Shown: positions 8,541-13,180 of the stretch, piece by piece
Layout: every line of letters begins with the position of its first letter
Position numbering within the stretch: the stretch's first letter is position 1
Source of the DNA: Gammaproteobacteria bacterium
GTDB taxonomy: Bacteria > Pseudomonadota > Gammaproteobacteria > Pseudomonadales > Halieaceae
Length of the DNA stretch: 13,180 nucleotides
Direction: 5' to 3'
NCBI GenBank assembly: GCA_018222695.1
Contig: JAAEZV010000024.1
Location: forward strand, 1 to 13,180
Made by a program: the position numbers and the translations under genes
The notes under the pieces: model-generated
What the model was told of the DNA's origin: nothing
Database searches by the model: none
What the model saw: the letters and a program-made list of their open reading frames with translations, nothing else

Positions 8541-9224
8541 ATGGTGCTCGAATTTTCTGAGGAAGCGAGTCCGGCGTTGCCGGCGGCGTGTGCCATTGTC
8601 ATCAGACAGACCGATAAAGGTTTGGAGACACTCCTCCTCAAGCGCAGCGATGAGCTCAAACACATGCCCGGGCTCTGGGTGTTTCCGGGCGGCAAGGTTG
8701 AGGTATCTGATGAGGGCGACGATGAACTAGAGCAAGCGCGGTGCGGCGCGGCACGGGAGTTGCAGGAGGAGTCGGGACTTTCGCTGTCGGCCGAAACGCT
8801 GTTGACGTTCTCTCACTGGCTCACCCCGGTGGTGGTGAAACGCCGTTTTTCCACCTGGTTTTTCATCGCAGAAGTTGAATCAGACGACCGGGTTACGGTC
8901 GATGGCAGTGAGATCGTTGCTCACGAGTGGTGGCGCCCCGTGGATGCGATCCGTGCTCACCACGAGGGTCAGCTACCCATCACGCCACCCACGTTGGTGT
9001 CGTTGCATGATCTGCAGGCTGAGGATGATTCGTCACTGCTGCTTTCCCAACTGGCTAAGCGGCCCTCGCCGCGCTTTTTCCCCCGCGTGGTGAGGGACGG
9101 CGATCAGATGGCGTTTCTTTACGCGGGTGACGCGGCGTATGAGAGTGGCGATCTTAGTCGGCAGGGTGCTCAGCATCGGACGCTCGGAGAGCGGGGTATC
9201 TTCCGTTACGTTGGCGCCGACTGA
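8541..9224 (+). CDS. NUDIX hydrolase
   Basis: This is a Nudix-fold hydrolase of 227 residues, expected to cleave a nucleoside-diphosphate-linked substrate using divalent metal. The Nudix box runs from GGK at 50-52 to REL (72-74), EE (76-77) and SGL (78-80). About eight extra residues lie between the glycine and the Arg-Glu pair compared with the canonical Gx5Ex7REUxEExGU. Such a longer box is seen in NUDT19-like, CoA-type members, so that is the best guess. The substrate is not determinable. It starts 10 bases after sppA with AGGATAAG upstream, so it probably shares its transcript. The C-terminal 80 residues (RPSPRFFPRVV and beyond) lie outside the core domain. Confidence 0.9.
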   Translation: MVLEFSEEASPALPAACAIVIRQTDKGLETLLLKRSDELKHMPGLWVFPGGKVEVSDEGDDELEQARCGAARELQEESGLSLSAETLLTFSHWLTPVVVKRRFSTWFFIAEVESDDRVTVDGSEIVAHEWWRPVDAIRAHHEGQLPITPPTLVSLHDLQAEDDSSLLLSQLAKRPSPRFFPRVVRDGDQMAFLYAGDAAYESGDLSRQGAQHRTLGERGIFRYVGAD

Positions 9225-9275
9225 CGGCACGTTTTATTACTGGCTCGCATTGTGCTACCGCGAGCTCGGCTCGGA

Positions 9276-9854
9276 CTACTGAAACCACTTGCCGCCGGGT
9301 AGCAGTGGCCGTGTGTCGCGGACCGTATCGTCGAACAGGGGTTTGAGTCGACGCTCACTACCCCCTTCCTGACGGCGGGAAATCATGGTGACAGGGAAGA
9401 GATAGACGTCTATTTGCCGGTACCCGAGCGCTCTGGAGCGACCTTTGCTATCGCGGTATACCACCCAGTCCATATCGAGGCGTTCACCGAGTAAATCGCC
9501 AAACACCAAGCCCATGGCCTGAAGGGTCAGTGTGTCCTCCGCCGGCACCATTCTCTCGTCGAGTATCCGTTGCAGCGTATCCAGATCGCGATCGACGACG
9601 CCCGTCAGGCCGCGACCGAGGCGATTGGCGAGCTGTTCCACTCGCATGCGTTGCTCAGCCATAAATTGTCGGTCTACAGCGGTCAGGGGCTCGATGAGGA
9701 CGTCAAAATTGGGGCTTTGGGCGACTGACCAACTGGCGCAGAGAGACAGGGCAGGCAAAATGAAGAGAGCCAGTAAGCGTCTCAAGCATTTGGTTGAAAA
9801 CCGCGTTTTCTGCGGTTGTGAAACCGCCTCTGAAGTGGATAATTGCGACACCAT
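9276..9854 (-). CDS. DUF3806 domain-containing exported protein
   Basis: This is a probable periplasmic protein of 192 residues with a C-terminal DUF3806 domain of unknown function. The domain is recognised from GLVFGDLLGERLDMDWVVY, a RDSKGRSRALGYR segment and LFPVTMISRR. A signal peptide with hydrophobic core LLALFILPALSLCASW and a likely cleavage at SVAQ-S begins only at about residue 24. The first 23 residues (Ser/Thr/Gln-rich) therefore make an unusually long n-region. The ATG at 9854 has no well-spaced ribosome binding site (AAGGGA is 16 bases away). A TTG at 9785 would give a normal signal peptide but also lacks one, so the start is uncertain. The gene is divergent from dapA and convergent with the Nudix gene, with 51 bases between and no clear terminator. 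Confidence 0.75.
   Translation of the reverse strand: MVSQLSTSEAVSQPQKTRFSTKCLRRLLALFILPALSLCASWSVAQSPNFDVLIEPLTAVDRQFMAEQRMRVEQLANRLGRGLTGVVDRDLDTLQRILDERMVPAEDTLTLQAMGLVFGDLLGERLDMDWVVYRDSKGRSRALGYRQIDVYLFPVTMISRRQEGGSERRLKPLFDDTVRDTRPLLPGGKWFQ
9812..9827. promoter_or_regulatory. Inverted repeat, candidate operator at the dapA promoter
   Basis: GCGGTT (9812-9817) and AACCGC (9822-9827) form a perfect 6-base inverted repeat around GTGA. The repeat covers the proposed dapA -35 element. A third AACCGC half-site lies at 9799-9804 and could pair with the same GCGGTT across a 7-base loop. The spacing suits a dimeric repressor or activator. The region also codes for the DUF3806 N-terminus if its ATG at 9854 is used. 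No known regulator motif was recognised. Confidence 0.35.
9816..9843 (+). promoter_or_regulatory. dapA: Candidate sigma-70 promoter for dapA
   Basis: TTGTGA (9816-9821, 4 of 6 to TTGACA) and GATAAT (9838-9843, 5 of 6 to TATAAT) are separated by 16 bases. This predicts a start near 9850 and a leader of about 48 bases before dapA. It is the only good sigma-70 match I found upstream of the dapA-bamC-MBL unit. Confidence 0.45.
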
Positions 9855-9897
9855 GTTGTGCAGTTCTTTCCCTTAGCCGCCCGGCCGGAGTAAATCG

Positions 9898-10770
9898 ATG
9901 ATAACCGGAAGCATTGTTGCGTTGGTAACGCCCATGCACCCTGATGGTGCTATCGATTGGCCCGCCTTCGCGCGCCTGATTGAATACCATATCGAATCGG
10001 GCACCGCAGGTTTGGGCGTGGTGGGCACGACGGGCGAAAGCCCGACACTCACGGTGCCTGAGCACTGTGAGGTGATTCGGTTTGCGGTCGAGCAAGCCGG
10101 GGGACGTATCCCGGTGGTGGCTGGCACGGGGGGTAACTCGACCCATGAGGCGATCGAGCTCACTGTGTCGGCAGCCGAGGCAGGCGCGGACTATTCACTG
10201 TCTGTGACGCCTTATTACAACAAGCCGACTCAACAGGGGCTTTTTGAGCATTTTCAGGCGGTGGCGCGGTCGGTCAACCTACCCATCATTCTCTATAACG
10301 TCCCCGGTCGCACCGGTTGTGATTTGATGAATGACACGGTGGTCAGGCTTAGCCAAATCGACAATATCGTGGCGATTAAAGATGCGACCGGTGATATTGA
10401 GCGCGGGGCGTCCTTGATTGAAGCTGTGCCGGATGGTTTCGCAGTATTTTCCGGTGACGACGCGACCGCACTCGAGTTGATGCGTCGGGGCGGGCAGGGC
10501 AATGTCTCCGTCACCGCCAATATCGCGGCCCGGGATATGGCCGCCATGTGCAATCTGGCATTGGCCGGCGAGTGGGATGCTGCTGCCGAGGTCGATGCGA
10601 GACTGAGCGAATTGAACCACCTGCTGTTTATTGAGGCCAACCCCATACCGGTGAAGTGGGCGATGGCGCAACGCGGTATGATGGGAGATGGAATCAGATT
10701 GCCCCTCACGCCGCTTTCGGAGCCGTGTCGTGGCGATCTGGAGCGGGCATTGGAGACCTACTTCGCGTGA
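9898..10770 (+). CDS. dapA: 4-hydroxy-tetrahydrodipicolinate synthase
   Basis: DapA condenses pyruvate with aspartate semialdehyde, the first committed step to lysine and meso-diaminopimelate. It is a cytoplasmic TIM-barrel aldolase of 290 residues, close to the E. coli length, and the key residues keep E. coli numbering. These are Thr44-Thr45 (GTTGES), Tyr133 (YNVPGR), Arg138, and the Schiff-base Lys161 (AIKDATG). GGAG about 9 bases before the ATG supports the start. The stop overlaps the GTG of bamC (GTGA), and bamC in turn overlaps the MBL gene, so the three form one operon. The dapA-bamC pairing is conserved in E. coli and Pseudomonas. Whether lysine feedback occurs cannot be judged here. 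Confidence 0.97.
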   Translation: MITGSIVALVTPMHPDGAIDWPAFARLIEYHIESGTAGLGVVGTTGESPTLTVPEHCEVIRFAVEQAGGRIPVVAGTGGNSTHEAIELTVSAAEAGADYSLSVTPYYNKPTQQGLFEHFQAVARSVNLPIILYNVPGRTGCDLMNDTVVRLSQIDNIVAIKDATGDIERGASLIEAVPDGFAVFSGDDATALELMRRGGQGNVSVTANIAARDMAAMCNLALAGEWDAAAEVDARLSELNHLLFIEANPIPVKWAMAQRGMMGDGIRLPLTPLSEPCRGDLERALETYFA

Positions 10771-11798
10771 TTCGACCAGTTGTTAGCATGATATTGCTTG
10801 GCTGCCTCTCAGGGTGCAGCTGGTTTTTTGGCGAGGAGGGGCTCTTCCCTGATAACGCCGGCCGCTATCAAACGGCGCCCGAGCTGGCTCCGATCGATGT
10901 GCCGCCCCACCTCTCCACCGAAGCGATACAGCCGGACTATCCGGTGCCACCGGTAGCCGAGAGCGCCCAATTGGCGGCGCAATTTGAAACGCCGCGACCC
11001 ACGCCGCTCACCGCGAATAGCCTAGCCGACTCGGTGCGCATCCAGAGCCTTTCCGGCGAGAGGTGGGCGCTGGTTAACGTAGCGCCCGGGCAGCTCTGGC
11101 CGCAGGTCAGAACCTTTTTGACCACCAGCGGTATTGGTGTGGCCGCTGTCGATGCCGAGGCCGGATTGATCGATACCCAGTGGTTCAAGTTAGAAGATCA
11201 GGAGCTCGCCGTGCGATTTCGTTTTCGGGTCGATACCGGCGTACAGCGCAACACCGCTGAGCTCCATGTGTTGCAGCAAAATCGCAGCGTCGAGGACGTC
11301 AGCTGGCCGCCCGAGTCCGATGATCGCGATCTGGAGCGCAAGATGCTTCAGGACGTGTCCCAGTATCTTGCCAACAGTGCTGAGACCGCTCCCATATCCA
11401 TGATGGCGGATCGCGCCATGAGTGATTCGGGGCGCATCACGCTGGAAGACACAGAAGAAGAGACCCGCATTCGCCTGACGCTGCGCTTTGATCGCGCCTG
11501 GGCGTCGGTGGTGAAAGGCACCGAGGATGCGGATTTCGTGATTGATGACCGCGACCGCAGCGAGGGGCTCCTGTACGTTACCTTTGTCGGTCCTCAGGAC
11601 GATGAGGATAGCGGTTGGTTTGATTGGCTGTGGGGGGGAGAGGATGAACACCCTCTGGCGGGCCACCAATATCAAATTCACCTTGACCGGGCCGGGGACG
11701 AGCTGACGTTGATTACTCTGCGGGGCCCTGATGGCGGTGCGGTCGATCGCCGCGACCAGCAAGCGCTGCTGACCCTCCTGCGGGGCAACATTACCTGA
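10767..11798 (+). CDS. bamC: Outer membrane protein assembly factor BamC (NlpB)
   Basis: BamC is a lipoprotein of the BAM complex that folds outer-membrane beta-barrel proteins. The start GTG at 10767 gives 343 residues, matching E. coli BamC (about 344). The signal peptide ends in the lipobox LSGC with lipidated Cys17. This start keeps Arg3 in the n-region; the ATG at 10788 would leave a signal sequence with no positive charge. GGAGA lies about 10 bases upstream. After the anchor comes a long proline-rich, probably unstructured stretch including LAPIDVPPHL, the region that in E. coli BamC binds BamD. Two helix-grip type domains follow, at roughly residues 100-215 and 225-343. The start overlaps the dapA stop by four bases and its own stop overlaps the next gene by one base. 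Confidence 0.92.
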   Translation: MIRPVVSMILLGCLSGCSWFFGEEGLFPDNAGRYQTAPELAPIDVPPHLSTEAIQPDYPVPPVAESAQLAAQFETPRPTPLTANSLADSVRIQSLSGERWALVNVAPGQLWPQVRTFLTTSGIGVAAVDAEAGLIDTQWFKLEDQELAVRFRFRVDTGVQRNTAELHVLQQNRSVEDVSWPPESDDRDLERKMLQDVSQYLANSAETAPISMMADRAMSDSGRITLEDTEEETRIRLTLRFDRAWASVVKGTEDADFVIDDRDRSEGLLYVTFVGPQDDEDSGWFDWLWGGEDEHPLAGHQYQIHLDRAGDELTLITLRGPDGGAVDRRDQQALLTLLRGNIT

Positions 11799-12595
11799 TG
11801 CGCATCGCGTCCCTCGGAAGCGGAAGCAAGGGGAACGCGACGCTGGTCGATACGGGTGAGACCCTCCTACTGATTGACTGCGGTCTGCCTCGCCGTGACG
11901 TGGAGGAGCGGCTTCAGTCTCGCGGTGTGGGCGGGCTAGACATCGACGCCATTCTGGTGACCCATGAGCACGGTGATCATTGTCGAGGAGTGGTGCCGCT
12001 TGCCAAGGCCTATGATCTGCCCGTATTTCTTACGGCAGGCACTGCTGGGAGCCGCAAACTCGAGGGGCTGCAAAGCGGCGTGGTGATTCGACCCGGCGAT
12101 CAATTTGCTGTGGGCGATGTCGATATTGCAGCTGAGCCCGTCCCCCACGATGCCCGGGAGCCGGTTCAGTTTTGTCTCACTCACAATGATCTCAAATTGG
12201 GTGTCCTCACTGATCTGGGCAGTATCACACCGCATGTTGTGCAGGCGTTCTCTGGCTGCGATGCGCTAGTGCTTGAGTTCAATCACGATCCACAGATGCT
12301 GGCCGATGGGCCTTATCCCTACGCTGTGAAGAAAAGGGTGGGGGGTGATTTTGGTCACCTGAACAACGCCCAAGCCCGGCAGTTTCTTGACCACGCGGAC
12401 ACCGCTCGGCTTAAGATGCTGTTCGTGGCGCATATCAGTCAGCAGAACAATGCCCTGGAGCTAGCTGATGCTGCGCTCTCGGGCTGGTCTGATCTGGCCT
12501 CGTGTCAGGTTATTTATGCGACGCAAGAGACTGGCTTTGAGTGGTGTGACCTGCGTGAACCAACGACCTCTCTCGAGGTGGCAGCTCAGGCCTGA
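11798..12595 (+). CDS. MBL-fold metallo-hydrolase (YycJ/WalJ-like)
   Basis: This is a cytoplasmic metallo-beta-lactamase-fold hydrolase of 265 residues. It starts with the SLGSGSKGN signature of the YycJ/WalJ group and has the metal-binding motif THEHGDH (residues 55-61). Further likely metal or active-site residues occur in VPHDA (His117), the LTDLG aspartate, EFNHD, and the late GHLNNA and AHISQQNN stretches. Family members are proposed to be nucleases acting on DNA; the substrate here is unknown. The ATG shares its first base with the last base of the bamC stop, so translation is probably coupled, and no separate ribosome binding site is seen. From memory purC follows this gene in Pseudomonas; here it is replaced by a convergent acyltransferase gene that overlaps the stop by 10 bases. 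Confidence 0.92.
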   Translation: MRIASLGSGSKGNATLVDTGETLLLIDCGLPRRDVEERLQSRGVGGLDIDAILVTHEHGDHCRGVVPLAKAYDLPVFLTAGTAGSRKLEGLQSGVVIRPGDQFAVGDVDIAAEPVPHDAREPVQFCLTHNDLKLGVLTDLGSITPHVVQAFSGCDALVLEFNHDPQMLADGPYPYAVKKRVGGDFGHLNNAQARQFLDHADTARLKMLFVAHISQQNNALELADAALSGWSDLASCQVIYATQETGFEWCDLREPTTSLEVAAQA

Positions 12596-13180
12596 TTCGC
12601 GGGCGGCTGATGTTTCCAGCGCCGGTTGGACCACAGAAAGCTCTCTGGCTCATCGCGAATCGTTTCTTCAGCAGCCCTGACGTAAGCCTCAATAATGGCC
12701 TCTTCGGTCAGTTGCCCCGGTGTTTCGACGATGGGAACCAGGCTCAAATGATAATGGCCGCGTGATTTTCTTCGGCAGCGTGCAAACATCACTGGAAAAT
12801 CCGTCAACTGCGCAATGGTTGCCGGGCCGGTAAAGAACGCCGTGGGCTGATTCAACCAGTTTGTCCAGTAAACATTGTCTCGCTCTCCGGGTGACTGGTC
12901 GGCTACCAGCACCAGTGCACGAAAGCGTCGACGGTGCTTCAGCACATTACGCGCGACTTTCTCCATCAGGATCGGTTCGCCACCAAAGCGGCTGCGCACT
13001 TCATAAGCAAAGCGATCGGAGCCCTTGTTGTGTAAACGTCGGTATACCGGGTCAATGGGTACATCGCCGTGGGCATTGGCCGCATGCATCATCCACTCCC
13101 AGTTTCCCAGATGGATGGTGAGAACAATGACTGAGCGGGTGCGATTTTCCGTCAGTCGATCCAGTTCATCGAGCCCTTCA
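12586..13180 (-). CDS. LpxL/HtrB-family lysophospholipid/lipid A acyltransferase (N-terminus outside window)
   Basis: This is a partial acyltransferase of the LpxL/LpxM/HtrB family, which adds secondary acyl chains to lipid A (or related lipids) at the inner membrane. The frame is open to the window edge. The catalytic HX4E motif (HLGNWE, codons 13113-13096) lies only 22 codons in, so the Met at 13092 sits just after the active site and cannot be the real start. Downstream the family's VADQSPGE stretch and NQPTAFFTGPATIA are clear. About 197 residues are visible of an expected 290-310; the missing part would carry the membrane anchor. The C-terminus is proline- and basic-rich (RRWKHQPPANQA). 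The 3' end overlaps the MBL gene by 10 bases. Acceptor and acyl specificity cannot be read from the sequence. Confidence 0.88.
   Translation of the reverse strand, partial: EGLDELDRLTENRTRSVIVLTIHLGNWEWMMHAANAHGDVPIDPVYRRLHNKGSDRFAYEVRSRFGGEPILMEKVARNVLKHRRRFRALVLVADQSPGERDNVYWTNWLNQPTAFFTGPATIAQLTDFPVMFARCRRKSRGHYHLSLVPIVETPGQLTEEAIIEAYVRAAEETIRDEPESFLWSNRRWKHQPPANQA

Overview
The window reads as a stretch of core chromosome from a gammaproteobacterium. The evidence is a DUF2066 gene followed by hda, a DUF2069/wrbA/yihY group, and a dapA-bamC-MBL hydrolase series. From memory, these orders resemble those in Pseudomonas and related marine lineages such as Halieaceae; the family placement is an inference. 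Genes are tightly packed with frequent 1-4 base overlaps. I see no tRNA, rRNA, insertion sequence, phage gene or CRISPR array, and no gene-free stretch longer than about 215 bases.

Layout. 1-1516 (+): the 3' part of a DUF2066 protein gene, then hda, the replication-initiation regulator. 1479-2979 (-): a queuosine-precursor transporter (YhhQ family) and an SDR oxidoreductase, co-directional and adjacent. The transporter's 3' end overlaps the end of hda. 3136-3618 (+): a divergent member of the 6-pyruvoyl/6-carboxytetrahydropterin synthase family. 3619-3830: no conventional gene, but an AT tract, an envelope-stress (sigma-E/AlgU)-like promoter, two internal stem-loops and a textbook intrinsic terminator. 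Together these look like an undescribed small RNA of about 130 nt. 3831-5485 (-): a TlpA-like thioredoxin lipoprotein and a YihY inner-membrane protein. 5599-9224 (+): WrbA flavoprotein, DUF2069 membrane protein, long-form SppA peptidase and a Nudix hydrolase. 9276-9854 (-): an exported DUF3806 protein. 9898-12595 (+): dapA, bamC and an MBL-fold hydrolase, an overlapping operon. 12586-13180 (-): the C-terminal part of an LpxL/HtrB-type acyltransferase that runs off the window.

Themes. Several products act at the envelope: BamC (outer-membrane protein assembly), SppA (signal-peptide degradation), the LpxL-like acyltransferase (lipid A), the TlpA-like lipoprotein (redox), and YihY. A sigma-E-type promoter for the candidate small RNA fits that setting but does not prove a link. 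The transporter/SDR/pterin-enzyme block suggests pterin or deazapurine metabolism, but the pterin enzyme lacks the cysteine expected of QueD. The best candidates for something new are the small RNA at about 3668-3799, the divergent pterin enzyme, and an inverted repeat over the likely dapA promoter.
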